A stretch of DNA of 64,000 bases, from contig DHVZ01000073.1 of the NCBI GenBank assembly GCA_002412925.1, positions 28,895 through 92,894 of the forward strand, read 5' to 3'. Positions within the stretch are counted from its first letter, which is position 1. Every line of letters starts with the position of its first letter. This document shows positions 8,887-17,448 of this stretch, one piece after another. Made by a program: the position numbers and the translations under genes. This DNA comes from Anaerolineales bacterium UBA5195. Its GTDB lineage: Bacteria; Chloroflexota; Anaerolineae; Anaerolineales; Villigracilaceae. Below the pieces are notes generated by a model. That model was not told the origin of the DNA, searched no databases, and was given only the letters and a program-made list of their open reading frames with translations.

Positions 8887-10278
8887 TTAGAAAGCAGGCA
8901 AACTTGCCGCAGCGATGGATTGGCCCACCCGGCGGCTCTTTTCATCGGGCAACTGAACGTGGATACGGCTCGCCAGATCGGGGAATTCAGCCTCCAGCAC
9001 CTTCTGCGCGCCTTCCAGGAGCAGATCACCGCCACGCCCGGAGGTGCAGCGTCCCAAAATCAAGACATGTTTGATATCGTAAAACTCAGCATAGTGCGCC
9101 AGACCATAGCCCAGGTAAATGCCCATGCTTTCCCAAATTTTCAACGCGCCCTCGTGCCCGGCTTCGAGCTTCTCCTGCACAAATTTCAACTTCTCTGCAT
9201 CGGTAATCTCTTTCGGGATTTCGATTCCTGCGCGTGGGGCCAGGCGGAAAACACACTGCTGCGAGAAATACTGCGAGCCACAGCCAATGTCGCCAGACCA
9301 CTCATCCACCGCGGCGGACGGGTTGTAATCGACCGGCGCGAAGGCCAGTTCATTCAGCCAGCCCTGGATATAACCGTTCAGGTCCACATAGCCAGAGGCC
9401 TGGCTGGAACCGAGGGCAATCCCCAGAATGCCGGTATCCTCCAGAGACATCGAACCCGCCAGGGCGGTCACATCGCCATCGTTGATGACTTCCAGCGGCA
9501 CGTTCAATTCCTCGCGGATGCGCAGGAACATGTCGTGAATCTGTCCATACTTTTCGCGCGGCACATTACGGAAAAGCGAAGCCACCATCGGGCGGTTGTC
9601 AATGTAAATCCCCGCTGAACTGCCGCCGATCGCATCCACACGGGGCATTTTGCTGGCCGCAGTTTTCAACGCGGCCATGACCTCGTTGTAATGATAGCTT
9701 GGTTCGCCGTGCTTGCGCGGTTCCCAGATGACTTCCTCGCTGTAAATCGCATCACCGTCCACCACCGCGCTGACCTTGCGATCGGATGCGCCCAAGTCGA
9801 AGCCAATCCGGCAGCCATTCAGATGCCGTCCGAGCGCCTTGCCGCCCTCTTTGGCAGCGGGTACGTCTTTGAGGGAACAGGGGACGACAGTAAAGGTCTG
9901 CTCATAAACCTGCTCGCCCATAAAGGCATAATCGAACTTACGCTCGCCAGCAGGGGCATAGATTTTTTGCAAATATTCAGCGATGCTGTGCGGGCCGCCG
10001 ACGTAAACCTTGAACCCACCCTTGGCCCACAACATGAATTTGACCAGGCGTTCGGCATAGTACAGGTTTTCCCCGGCGCGGGAATGACCCTCCGGGAAGA
10101 CAACCGTTTCAAAACGGGAAATTTCGCCGTGAGCGCGTTCCAGCCCCAGAATAAGCGGCACGCCGGCGCCAGCGGTTGCAGCAGCGCGGAAGGCGCGGTT
10201 GGCCAGCGCCGCCGGGCGAAACTCCGGTTCGAGCGGCGGAACAAATTTGGGAGCAATCAGTTGAAGGGGTACTGGCAT
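8887..10278 (-). CDS. Large ROK-fold protein (kinase-like)
   Basis: A 463-residue protein. An unusual N-terminal segment of about 140 residues (includes LILGLERAHGEISRF and VKFMLWAKGGFKVYVGGPH) precedes a ROK/ASKHA core. That core begins CRIGFDLGASDRKVSAVVDG and continues with VINDGDVTALAGSMSLEDTG, GIALGSSQASGYVD and HVLILGRCTSGRGGD. The ATP-binding pattern is present, but the classical ROK zinc motif CxCGxxGCxE is replaced by GDIGCGSQYFSQQCV. Activity is therefore uncertain: sugar kinase or sensor. A strong AGGAGG ribosome site precedes ATG 10278. It is the first gene of a likely two-gene transcript with the PIG-L deacetylase. Confidence 0.7.
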   Translation of the reverse strand: MPVPLQLIAPKFVPPLEPEFRPAALANRAFRAAATAGAGVPLILGLERAHGEISRFETVVFPEGHSRAGENLYYAERLVKFMLWAKGGFKVYVGGPHSIAEYLQKIYAPAGERKFDYAFMGEQVYEQTFTVVPCSLKDVPAAKEGGKALGRHLNGCRIGFDLGASDRKVSAVVDGDAIYSEEVIWEPRKHGEPSYHYNEVMAALKTAASKMPRVDAIGGSSAGIYIDNRPMVASLFRNVPREKYGQIHDMFLRIREELNVPLEVINDGDVTALAGSMSLEDTGILGIALGSSQASGYVDLNGYIQGWLNELAFAPVDYNPSAAVDEWSGDIGCGSQYFSQQCVFRLAPRAGIEIPKEITDAEKLKFVQEKLEAGHEGALKIWESMGIYLGYGLAHYAEFYDIKHVLILGRCTSGRGGDLLLEGAQKVLEAEFPDLASRIHVQLPDEKSRRVGQSIAAASLPAF

Positions 10279-10336
10279 CTGGGCTTCCTCCTGAAAGTAA
10301 ACTCTGGATCCACGGGAATCTTCGTGATAAAGATTC

Positions 10337-10384
10337 GGAATTTTGGGTCTGAGCGCGCGTACACGCGCTCAGACCCAAAATTCC
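10337..10384. repeat. Perfect 21-bp inverted repeat, 6-nt loop
   Basis: The left arm 10337-10357 and right arm 10364-10384 are exact reverse complements around CGTACA; imperfect pairing (TCGTGAT / ATCACAA) extends it outward. It lies just upstream of the ROK-like gene and lacks a T tract. The 13-mer TGAGCGCGCGTAC inside recurs at 812-824. Confidence 0.75.
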
Positions 10385-10501
10385 GGTACTCATCACAAAA
10401 AGTTCCAACAATTCCAAACTGGCTTGAAACGGCCTGATTCTATCACCGTGTGCCGCCAATTTCCCCAGTTTGCGGCCAGAAAAGTGCCAAGTTTTACCAA
10501 T

Positions 10502-10548
10502 AAATAAACGTTGACCCGGCAGCTGGACTGCCGGGTCAACGTTTATTT
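10502..10548 (-). terminator. Terminator of the redoxin-permease-ATPase operon
   Basis: Perfect 21-bp stem (10502-10522 with 10528-10548) around loop CTGGA, beginning one base after the ABC ATPase stop; the distal arm ends in TTTATTTATT on the transcribed strand. Confidence 0.85.
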
Positions 10549-10549
10549 G

Positions 10550-11275
10550 TTATTCTCCTTTGGCCAGAGCCAAAATCTCTTTTCGCTCCTCGAAAACCTT
10601 GACCAGCTTGCCATCCCGCATTTGCAGCACGCGGTCCACATATTGCACCATGCGTAAATCGTGGGTGACCATGATCCCTGCGCGGTTGTTTTCGTGGATC
10701 AGCGCCGCGAAAGTCTGGACGACCTGGAAAGCGCGTTCGGTGTCGAGGCTGGCGGTCGGCTCATCGGCCAGCACCACCGTTGGAGCATGGATCAGCGCCC
10801 GGGCAATCGCCACCCGCTGCTGCTGTCCGCCGGACATCTGATTGGGCAGGCTGCCCAGGCGCTCGGCCAGTCCCAGGCGAGAGAGCAATTCCCGGGAACG
10901 CAGCTTGGCCGCCTTATCCAGTTTGTTATTCAGACGCAGCATAAACTCGACATTTTCCGCAGCGGTCAGAAAGGGGATCAGGTTATTCGATTGGAAGGTG
11001 AAGCCGATTTTCTCACGCCGCAGCTTGACGCGTTGGGTTTCACCCATCCGGGCCAGATCCTGCCCATCGATCAGCACCTGGCCGCTGGTCGGGGTCAGTA
11101 ACGCCGCCAGGATCGAGAGCATCGTCGTTTTGCCGGAACCGCTCGGGCCAACCAGGGCCACAAATTCCCCATTTGCCACCGAGAAGGAGACATCATCCAC
11201 CGCGTTGATCGGGCCGGTGTCGCTCGAAAAAGTCTTGACTACATTATTTACTTCAAGGGCTATCGCGCTCATCAT
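10550..11275 (-). CDS. ABC transporter ATP-binding protein (LolD/MacB type)
   Basis: A 241-residue nucleotide-binding subunit with Walker A GPSGSGKTT, Q-loop FTFQSNNLIPF, ABC signature MSGGQQQR, Walker B VVLADEPTASLD and switch histidine MVTHD. The family pattern matches the LolD/MacB/FtsE group that works with FtsX-type permeases for lipoprotein, peptide or macrolide export, or for mechanotransmission. It lies 8 bases after the FtsX-like permease on the same strand, and both follow a redoxin gene. An AGGAG ribosome site precedes two consecutive ATG codons (11275 and 11272). The exported substrate is unknown. Confidence 0.93.
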   Translation of the reverse strand: MMSAIALEVNNVVKTFSSDTGPINAVDDVSFSVANGEFVALVGPSGSGKTTMLSILAALLTPTSGQVLIDGQDLARMGETQRVKLRREKIGFTFQSNNLIPFLTAAENVEFMLRLNNKLDKAAKLRSRELLSRLGLAERLGSLPNQMSGGQQQRVAIARALIHAPTVVLADEPTASLDTERAFQVVQTFAALIHENNRAGIMVTHDLRMVQYVDRVLQMRDGKLVKVFEERKEILALAKGE

Positions 11276-11283
11276 GTCAGCTC

Positions 11284-12447
11284 CTATGAAAGGCGCAAGG
11301 CCTTGAGCGGCTCAATCTTGACCGCGTAAAAGACCGAGACCAACCCGCCAAACGGGCCGATCGCCAGCAGCGCCACAATCGCCAACGCGGAGGCCGTCCC
11401 GTTGAAGGTGATCGGTACGGTTGGAGGGAAACCCAGCGAGAGCAGGAAAGTCAGGAACCCGCCAATCGCCACACCGATTGCCGTCACGATCATAATCTGC
11501 AGGATGGCCGCCGCCCCCACCACCAAATTCGACGCGCCAATCGCCTTGAGCACTCCGATCTGCGGAACTTTCTGCAAAATCTGGATCTGGAAAAAACCCC
11601 CGATGACCAGGATACCAATCAACAGGGTGAAAAAGCCCTGCGTCTGCACCGTGCCCTGCTGGGCCGAGTAACCCGGGATATTCTGGATGGTCTTCTCGAG
11701 ATCAGCCACCTGGATGTTGCTGACCTGGTTGAGCAAATTTTGCTGCACCTGCTCTACTCCAGCGGGGTCACTCAAACGAACGATAATCACGTTAATCGCC
11801 GGGATAGTGTTATTGAGTTCAGCTTCGGCCTTGGGGCGAACCTGCTCCCAAACGGAGGGCGTCACGAAAATGGAGGGTTGGAAAAGATAAGCCTGTCCAA
11901 TGGTCGTGCCAACCACTTTCAGATCATAGAACTCATCTTCCGTACCTTGTGTTGAACGGATTGTAATCACATCCCCCAACTTGATCTCTGAGCGCTCGAG
12001 CACACGTTGGTCAATGATCACCTCACGAGCGGTCGCAGACAGGAAGGAACGGCCGGCGACAATTGCCGGAGTTCCCGGGCTACCAGCTTCCACGCCCAGC
12101 ATGGACACTTTCAAAACTTCATCAGCGGGAAGCAAAATGGCAGTGGTCGAGGTCGAAATTGGCCCAGCGGCGGCAACACCCTCCACACGACGGACTGCCC
12201 GCAAAGTGGATTGGTTCATCCGGCTGGCGCTGACAATAAAATCGGCCTTCTCTTGGAAGACCACCAGTTGGCCATCGACTTGGGAAAGATATTCACGATT
12301 GTTCGTACCCAAGCCTTCACCCAATGCAGCGATGAACAGCACCAGCAGGGTAATCAGCGCAATCACCAGGCTGACCAACAAAAAACGGCCGCGATTGCGC
12401 CAGACCTCTTTCAAGGCCAGGTAGGTTGCTAAAGAAAGACTATGCAT
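11284..12447 (-). CDS. FtsX-like/MacB-type ABC permease
   Basis: A 387-residue permease with one N-terminal membrane helix (NRGRFLLVSLVIALITLLVLFIAALGEG region, residues about 18-45). A large extracytoplasmic domain of about 210 residues follows, then three C-terminal helices. The last part (PQIGVLKAIGASNLVV, EPLKALRL) contains the coupling segment typical of FtsX domains. It closely resembles DevC/MacB-like permeases. It lies 3 bases after the redoxin stop and 8 bases before the ATPase, so the three genes form one operon. Such pairs transmit ATP-driven motion across the membrane, often without transporting through a central pore. Confidence 0.88.
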   Translation of the reverse strand: MHSLSLATYLALKEVWRNRGRFLLVSLVIALITLLVLFIAALGEGLGTNNREYLSQVDGQLVVFQEKADFIVSASRMNQSTLRAVRRVEGVAAAGPISTSTTAILLPADEVLKVSMLGVEAGSPGTPAIVAGRSFLSATAREVIIDQRVLERSEIKLGDVITIRSTQGTEDEFYDLKVVGTTIGQAYLFQPSIFVTPSVWEQVRPKAEAELNNTIPAINVIIVRLSDPAGVEQVQQNLLNQVSNIQVADLEKTIQNIPGYSAQQGTVQTQGFFTLLIGILVIGGFFQIQILQKVPQIGVLKAIGASNLVVGAAAILQIMIVTAIGVAIGGFLTFLLSLGFPPTVPITFNGTASALAIVALLAIGPFGGLVSVFYAVKIEPLKALRLS

Positions 12448-12450
12448 AAT

Positions 12451-13053
12451 TCACTCAGGTTGAATCGGGGATTCGAGCGGCGTTGACCAGTCCATACCCA
12501 TCAGGCCGCGCAGCAAAAGTTCCACCGGCGGATGGTCGGCAATATCGTCATAATAATACGGCAGGCGGATGCGCCCGTCTGGACCGATGACAAAAGTTCC
12601 AGACATCTGGAAGGCATCCTGCCCGATGGGTGGCATCTCAGGTTTCCAGCCTTTTTCCTGCTCCAGGCGCTTATTCGACCTGATTACCCGCGGCGAGAGT
12701 ACTGACTGAAGCAACGAGGCCCGCCCAAGGCCATACGCGCGGTAGGCGACCCGTTCGGGGTCAGCCAGGCAGGTAACGCCTGGCGCACGCGCATCGCAAA
12801 ACTGCCTGGCTGCTTCGGGCGCAGCCTGCGTGACCAGCGCCAGATTCAAGTTCCTGGAGACAAATTCACTTTTAAACTGTGCCAGTTGATCGAGCATCTC
12901 CTTGCACTGCGGACAGCCAAAATGGCGTGTAAAAGCCAGCACCAGCGCCCTGCCTTGCCAGAGACTCGAAAGCCTGAAAGGCTGCCCTGCCGTGGTCAGG
13001 ACTTCCACATCGGGTGCGAGTTCGTTAAATTTAAGTTGAACCAAGTTTGCCAT
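12451..13053 (-). CDS. Peroxiredoxin-like AhpC/TSA-family redoxin
   Basis: A 200-residue thioredoxin-fold protein. The active-site region is LAFTRHFGCPQCKEMLDQL, with CPQC in place of the thioredoxin CGPC, as in the peroxiredoxin-like 2 (PRXL2/AhpC-TSA) group. A second region TFVIGPDGRIRLPYYYDDIAD matches the strand-turn of this family. No signal peptide, so it is probably cytoplasmic. It likely reduces peroxides or protein thiols, though substrates for this subgroup are poorly known. It starts an operon with an FtsX-type ABC transporter, an uncommon pairing that hints at redox control of, or protection for, the exported component. No clear Shine-Dalgarno precedes ATG 13053. Confidence 0.8.
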   Translation of the reverse strand: MANLVQLKFNELAPDVEVLTTAGQPFRLSSLWQGRALVLAFTRHFGCPQCKEMLDQLAQFKSEFVSRNLNLALVTQAAPEAARQFCDARAPGVTCLADPERVAYRAYGLGRASLLQSVLSPRVIRSNKRLEQEKGWKPEMPPIGQDAFQMSGTFVIGPDGRIRLPYYYDDIADHPPVELLLRGLMGMDWSTPLESPIQPE

Positions 13054-13102
13054 ATTTGTATTCTATCATTGAGCAGTTGCAAAATCTCTCAAGTTGCCTG
13101 CC

Positions 13103-13149
13103 TTGACAGATTATCCTTTGCGTTTTATTATTGAAAAAGATTTTCAATA
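13103..13149 (+). promoter_or_regulatory. Sigma-A promoter overlapped by a Zur-type box
   Basis: TTGACA (13103-13108), 17-bp spacer, TATTAT (13126-13131). A 21-bp palindrome centred at 13139 overlaps the -10 and start region; its core TGAAAAAGATTTTCA is one base from the Zur consensus palindrome TGAAAATGATTTTCA of 7-1-7 form. Confidence 0.8.
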
Positions 13150-13169
13150 TCAACAAGGAGATGCATTAG

Positions 13170-14102
13170 ATGCAAAACCGCTTTCGCACCGCCCTATTCT
13201 TATTTGCTATTCCAAGCATGATTCTCTCCGCCTGTGGTGCCATGATAACTCCAGACAACAGGAGCGGCAATCCGCTCAAAGTGCTGGCAGTGGAATCCTT
13301 CCTGGCCGACATCGCCCAGAATGTGGCTGGAAAACGCGTCAAAGTCGACACGCTGATGCCAGCCGGCATCGACCCGCATGCCTACCAACCCACCCCCCAG
13401 GATGTCGCCAGAATCGTCAACAGCCAGGTATTGATTATCAACGGTGCGCACTTCGAAGAATGGCTGGATGAGACACTCCAAAATGCCGGAGGCGACCCGA
13501 TCCTCATTGAGGCCTCAGCCGGGCTGTCGAGCCGCAAACCAAGCGCCAACGAAGCTCTCGACCCTGACCATGAAGGCGACCCGCACTTCTGGCTGGACCC
13601 GACCAAGGTCATCAGTTATGTGGAAAACCTCCGCGAGGGTCTGACCAAGGTCGATCCGGAGGGTGCGGATATTTACACGGCCAACGCCGAGCAATATATT
13701 GCCGATTTAGTAGAATTAGATAACTGGATCATGGCGCAGGTCAGCCAAATTCCACCAGAAAAACGCCTGCTGGTGACGAACCATGAATCGTTCGGGTATT
13801 TTGCCGACCGTTACGGGTTCAAGATCGCCGGGACAGTCATCCCCAGCACCAGCAGCGAGGCATCCCCCTCGGCGCAGCAGATGGCGGCGCTGATCGACAC
13901 CATCCGGCAGATGGACGTCAGGGCAATTTTCCTGGAAACCGGCGCTAACTCAAAACTGGCCGATCAGGTTGCGCAGGAGACCGGCGCGAAAGTGGTTACC
14001 AACCTGTATACACACTCGATCACCGCAGGCGGGGGCGAAGCCTCCAGCTATATCGAGATGATGAAACATAATGTGAGCTTGATTGTAGAGGCGTTGAAAT
14101 AA
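13170..14102 (+). CDS. Zinc/manganese ABC transporter substrate-binding lipoprotein
   Basis: A 310-residue cluster 9 (TroA/ZnuA) metal-binding protein. The signal peptide ends in the lipobox ILSACG (Cys about residue 22). Metal-ligand regions are visible: GIDPHAYQPTP, the DPHFWLDP segment, VTNHESFGYFADRYG and IFLETGAN. The His-rich loop of many zinc-specific proteins is short here. It would capture Zn2+ outside the membrane for an ABC importer, but no membrane or ATPase subunit is adjacent, so the permease must be encoded elsewhere. Ribosome site AAGGAG at 13155-13160. The promoter carries a Zur-like operator, which supports zinc as substrate. Confidence 0.9.
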   Translation: MQNRFRTALFLFAIPSMILSACGAMITPDNRSGNPLKVLAVESFLADIAQNVAGKRVKVDTLMPAGIDPHAYQPTPQDVARIVNSQVLIINGAHFEEWLDETLQNAGGDPILIEASAGLSSRKPSANEALDPDHEGDPHFWLDPTKVISYVENLREGLTKVDPEGADIYTANAEQYIADLVELDNWIMAQVSQIPPEKRLLVTNHESFGYFADRYGFKIAGTVIPSTSSEASPSAQQMAALIDTIRQMDVRAIFLETGANSKLADQVAQETGAKVVTNLYTHSITAGGGEASSYIEMMKHNVSLIVEALK

Positions 14103-14184
14103 TTCTTGAAAAGTCGAGGGTATTTGTTTCAACGCCAGCGCTTGCGTCAGATGCAAGTCTACGGGCGAAGGAGCATCGGCCTAC

Positions 14185-15429
14185 TCAACCAACGCTCTGC
14201 AGCAAACCCTCATAGACTTTGATAATCTGCGCAGCGATGGCGGGCCAGGCATAGCTGCGAGCATAGTCAGCAGCCCGATGCCCGATCTGCTGGCGCAAGG
14301 CAGGGTCGCCCAACAGCAGGTTGAGTTTGCCGCACAAGGCTTCGGAATCGCCATCCGGGACGTGAAAACCGGTAATCCCATCCTGCACCAGAAAAGCCAG
14401 CCCACCCACCTGCGAGGCAATGACCGGTATCCCGCAGGCCATCGCCTCCAGGGCGACCATTCCAAATGACTCATAATGCGAAGGCATGACCAGCACTTCT
14501 GCGGCAGAATAATAATACGGCAGGGTATCCTGGCCGCGCTTGCCAAGAAAAACGACCATGTGATCGAGGTAAAGGTCTTTGCACATCTGCTGGAGGCGTG
14601 TCATCTCGACTGACATGGCCTCGGGCGCAGCTTCCGGTTCACCCCCGATGATGACCAGGTCGGCGGGCTTATCCTTTTCGCAAACGCGCAGGCAGGACAT
14701 GGCGCGGATAAGTGTATCGACCCCCTTGAGCGGCTCGATGCGCCCAACAAAAAGAACCACACGGTTTTCCGCGGGGATGCCGATGGCCTGTTTGGCCTCA
14801 TCTGCCGGGATGGGATAGAAATGCCCCGTGTCAACTCCGGGCGGGATGACAGTGATCTTGCGCATGTCAGCTTTATAAAGCCACTGGAGTTGGGCCAGTT
14901 CAGCCAGCGTGGCAGCCACAATCCGATCAGCGCGGGACAGGACGCGGCGTTCGCCATCGAGCCGGTAGGCACCCTCCTTTTCGGCCTCGCTGGCAGCGAT
15001 GCGGTTTTTCATCTCGCCCAGGGTGTGGAACATGTGGACGATGGGTACGCCCCAGGCGTCTGAGAGCATCCCGGCAGCCAGGCCCGACATCCAGTAGTGG
15101 CTGTGGATCAGGTTGTAGCGGATGCCCTTTTCGGCGGCAAAGCGCTTGATACCCTGCGCGAATTCAGGCAGGTAGCCAGCCAGCTCCTCTTTGGGAAGCG
15201 GTTGTTCAGGCCCCGCAGGCACATGCACCACGCGGTTGCCATAACCCAGGTCGTGCAGGATGTGCGGGACGTGCTCATCCTGTGAGCGAGTGAAAACATC
15301 GACGTGGACGCCCTGGCGGCCCAGCTCGCAAGTCAAGTCGCGAACATAGACGTTCATGCCGCCAGTATCTTTGCCGCCCAGGGTGGCCAGCGGGCAGGTA
15401 TGGTAGGAGAGCATGGCAACGTAAATCAT
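14185..15429 (-). CDS. GT4-family glycosyltransferase, MshA/sucrose-synthase-like
   Basis: A 414-residue retaining glycosyltransferase with two Rossmann domains. The N-terminal motif LGGKDTGGMNVYVRDLTCEL and the sequence LIHSHYWMSGLAAGML are typical of the MshA (inositol phosphate GlcNAc transferase) and sucrose-phosphate-synthase-like branch. The C-terminal donor site shows LFVGRIEPLKGVDTLIRA and the E-x7-E motif ESFGMVALEAMACG. ATG 15429 is selected because homologous sequence (MIYVAMLSYHTCPL) begins there; the frame stays open upstream to 15525. No signal peptide. The acceptor is unknown; whole-family precedent suggests glycolipid, mycothiol-like or sugar-phosphate acceptors. Confidence 0.85.
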   Translation of the reverse strand: MIYVAMLSYHTCPLATLGGKDTGGMNVYVRDLTCELGRQGVHVDVFTRSQDEHVPHILHDLGYGNRVVHVPAGPEQPLPKEELAGYLPEFAQGIKRFAAEKGIRYNLIHSHYWMSGLAAGMLSDAWGVPIVHMFHTLGEMKNRIAASEAEKEGAYRLDGERRVLSRADRIVAATLAELAQLQWLYKADMRKITVIPPGVDTGHFYPIPADEAKQAIGIPAENRVVLFVGRIEPLKGVDTLIRAMSCLRVCEKDKPADLVIIGGEPEAAPEAMSVEMTRLQQMCKDLYLDHMVVFLGKRGQDTLPYYYSAAEVLVMPSHYESFGMVALEAMACGIPVIASQVGGLAFLVQDGITGFHVPDGDSEALCGKLNLLLGDPALRQQIGHRAADYARSYAWPAIAAQIIKVYEGLLQSVG

Positions 15430-15596
15430 GCTGTCTATTTTACGCCAGATTATCCATCCAGCCCGATACATCCGTTGTGGCGGAAGTAATCTCCCAAAGG
15501 ACAGTTTCCCTGGCACCGCCTGCAAACTCCGCGCAGTTCAGCGAAACAGGAGGCAGGTCTACCCGTTAAGCGGGTGGCTGCTTTTTTGCCAAAATA

Positions 15597-15625
15597 TTGC
15601 GAAAAATCCGGGAATCCTGTATAAT
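15597..15625 (+). promoter_or_regulatory. Promoter of tRNA-Thr
   Basis: TTGCGA (15597-15602), 17-bp spacer, TATAAT (15620-15625), about 40 bases before the mature tRNA. Confidence 0.7.
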
Positions 15626-15664
15626 CCCGCCCGCTGAAAGCGCCCCCGAAATACACGGGGACAG

Positions 15665-15737
15665 GCCACCATAGCTCAGTTGGTAGAGCAGACGATTCGT
15701 AATCGTCAGGTCAAGAGTTCGAATCTCTTTGGTGGCT
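15665..15737 (+). tRNA. tRNA-Thr (anticodon CGT), element integration site
   Basis: A 73-nt cloverleaf: acceptor GCCACCA / TGGTGGC, D-arm GCTC..GAGC, anticodon stem GACGA / TCGTC with loop TTCGTAA (anticodon CGT, reads ACG), T-arm AAGAG / CTCTT with TTCGAAT. Discriminator T; CCA not encoded. Everything from the anticodon loop to the 3' end is repeated at 28224, so the 3' half of this gene is supplied by the integrated element while the promoter is chromosomal. Confidence 0.97.
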
Positions 15738-15739
15738 CA
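15696..15739 (+). repeat. attL: 44-bp core repeat in tRNA-Thr
   Basis: Matches 28224-28267 in 43 of 44 positions (G15721 against A28249). Identity begins exactly at the first base of the anticodon loop. Confidence 0.93.
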
Positions 15740-15747
15740 CGGCTTTT

Positions 15748-15771
15748 CCCCCCAGGAATGGGGGGCTTTTT
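15748..15771 (+). terminator. Terminator after tRNA-Thr
   Basis: CCCCCC / GGGGGG around AGGAAT followed by CTTTTT. Confidence 0.75.
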
Positions 15772-15886
15772 AATTAAATAACCCTGTATGTGCTGGCTGC
15801 ATGGGGACGAAATACGCAAAGTTTCTATAATCGTCCGGTCATGTCTGGAAAAGAAAAAGCCGACTGCGAGCGGGCAGACGGCCTGA

Positions 15887-15963
15887 TATAATATTGCTGG
15901 CAGTCGTTTGCCCGATTGCCTTGCCCCCATAAGCATTACGAGTGCTTCGGGGGTTTTCTTTTG
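15887..15963 (+). ncRNA. Possible short transcript ending in a terminator
   Basis: TATAAT at 15887-15892 with a Rho-independent hairpin at 15924-15953 (CCCCC.AAGCA / TGCTT.GGGGG) and TTTTCTTTT. No good -35 box, so the promoter is doubtful; the terminator is convincing. Confidence 0.3.
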
Positions 15964-16485
15964 TGCCATTTTATCACAGGCAGATTCTCATAATTTCGCC
16001 CCTGTTTACTAAGATTCAACCAAAACTCACACAATGGTATCTATGTGGGGGTGTTCCAGTAATTTTTCAGGGCTCAGCAAGCCGCCAACGTTCGCAAAAC
16101 CAACCATCACAGGACGGGAATTTGACCGATACACCCAGCCCGATACAGGTACGACTCTCACACACATTTGCCGATACACCCGTGTAGGGCGTGGATCTGA
16201 GAGCGACTCTCACGGGCTTCATATCCGGGAAGCCAGCCTGTAATCGAAACCTGTAGCACACTGCTACGTGTTTCGAGTTTCGAGTTTCTGGTTAGATTAT
16301 CTGGGCAACTCTGGCCAGCGTCGCGGTTTTCTACGATGTAATATCGGCCAACCTTAACAAAAAGTTGCTCCCGTAGCATACCCCCCTATATACCACTCTG
16401 GGAATCAGCGCATTTAAAAGACTCGATGTGGATACCAGGTTTGAAACCCGTTGCAAGCTGCTACGTGTTACGAGTTTCGAGTTTT

Positions 16486-17448
16486 TCACCCGTGGCCACG
16501 GTAAGGGACATGTAGCAGACTCGCTGCCTTACGCTTTGCTTCCTCGGGGCGCCGGTCATAACGCGCTGTAGTTGTGACGCTGGCATGACCGGCCATTTTT
16601 GCAACGGTCACGATATCAGCCCCGGAGTCGAGCAGGTCGCTGACAAACGTTCTGCGCAAGTCGTGAGGGCTGAAATCTTTCACGCCCGCCTGAATTGCGC
16701 GCTTATCGAGCAAGTTGTAGACTGCCTGGGGTGTTATTCGCTTCGGAATGACACACCCACCTTTGTTGACGTGGTAGAACAGTGAGCCGGTTTCTTTGCC
16801 CCGGATGATCAACCAGGCACCCAGGGCCTGGGCACCGCCGGTGGGCAGATAGGCCGTTCGCTCCTTGTTACCCTTGCCCCTGATAACCAACTGTCCGGTT
16901 TGGGCTTCGTAATCTGCCAGGTCGAGCGTAGTCACTTCCTCGCGACGCAGGCCGGCCGCGTACATGGTTCCGATAATGGCAGCGTCCCGGATCCCGGCGG
17001 GGGTTCGGTCGTTCTCACAGGCGTTCATCAAGCTTGCCAGTTCGCCGCCGGTCAGCTCGCGACCGGCAGGGAGAGTCGTATTCTTGACCGACTTCACGCT
17101 TACGGCCATCTGGTAATCTTCAGCAGTCATCTTCCCAGACTGCCAGGCTGCCCGTAGAACGCCACGGAGAGCTGCCAGAGTCTTATTTACCGTAGCGGGT
17201 TTGTAACGGCCTTCCAGCTGGGCCCGTATCGCCGATACATGCTGAAAGCGCAGAGACGCCCAGGGGCACGAAAGAGCATCGGAGTCGCCGGTGAGTAGAC
17301 CAGCAACCAGGTTCAGGACCTGACGCATCGACCGCCGTCCGCTTTCTTTCAGGCCAGCCAGGTAAATTGCCGCCGGGTTTTCGTCAATCGGCATCGTGAC
17401 GGCTGCCAGGCTGCCCGTGATGGGCATAAGTTGGACATTCTCAGTCAT
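16486..17448 (-). CDS. Tyrosine recombinase/integrase (attL side)
   Basis: A 320-residue phage-type integrase. The N-terminal SAM-like core-binding domain spans about residues 20-115. The catalytic domain has Arg I in YAAGLRREEVTTLDL, the beta-hairpin lysine in RGKGNKERTAYLP, HxxR in SPHDLRRTFVSD, His/Trp in AGHASVTTTARY and the nucleophile tyrosine in that last motif (family position). It probably recombines the tRNA-Thr att sites. It is transcribed toward attL and is preceded by a 330-base leader with long-range pairing; ribosome site AAAGGATG. A second, distinct integrase lies near attR, so which one drives excision is unclear. Confidence 0.93.
   Translation of the reverse strand: MTENVQLMPITGSLAAVTMPIDENPAAIYLAGLKESGRRSMRQVLNLVAGLLTGDSDALSCPWASLRFQHVSAIRAQLEGRYKPATVNKTLAALRGVLRAAWQSGKMTAEDYQMAVSVKSVKNTTLPAGRELTGGELASLMNACENDRTPAGIRDAAIIGTMYAAGLRREEVTTLDLADYEAQTGQLVIRGKGNKERTAYLPTGGAQALGAWLIIRGKETGSLFYHVNKGGCVIPKRITPQAVYNLLDKRAIQAGVKDFSPHDLRRTFVSDLLDSGADIVTVAKMAGHASVTTTARYDRRPEEAKRKAASLLHVPYRGHG

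Larger units (their letters stand above)
15740..16485. other. attL-proximal non-coding region of the element
   Basis: No gene seen. Contains a terminator after the tRNA, a TATAAT plus hairpin that could make a short transcript (15887-15963), and the arm sequence ATGTGGGGGTGT (16043-16054), whose reverse complement lies near attR. It also holds GCCGATACACCC repeats, two GACTCTCAC copies (16153, 16205) and two TGCTACGTGTT..CGAGTTTCGAGTTT repeats (16263, 16450). Confidence 0.6.

Noticed and set aside
15430..15664. TPP-riboswitch-like segment GGATAATCTGGCGTA upstream of the GT4 gene
   Set aside because: Resembles only a fragment of the THI box; no matching remaining helices and no thiamine gene.
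15706..15969. Minus-strand frame ending EPPKRFELLT
   Set aside because: The C-terminus is a translation of the antisense of tRNA-Thr, a known spurious pattern.
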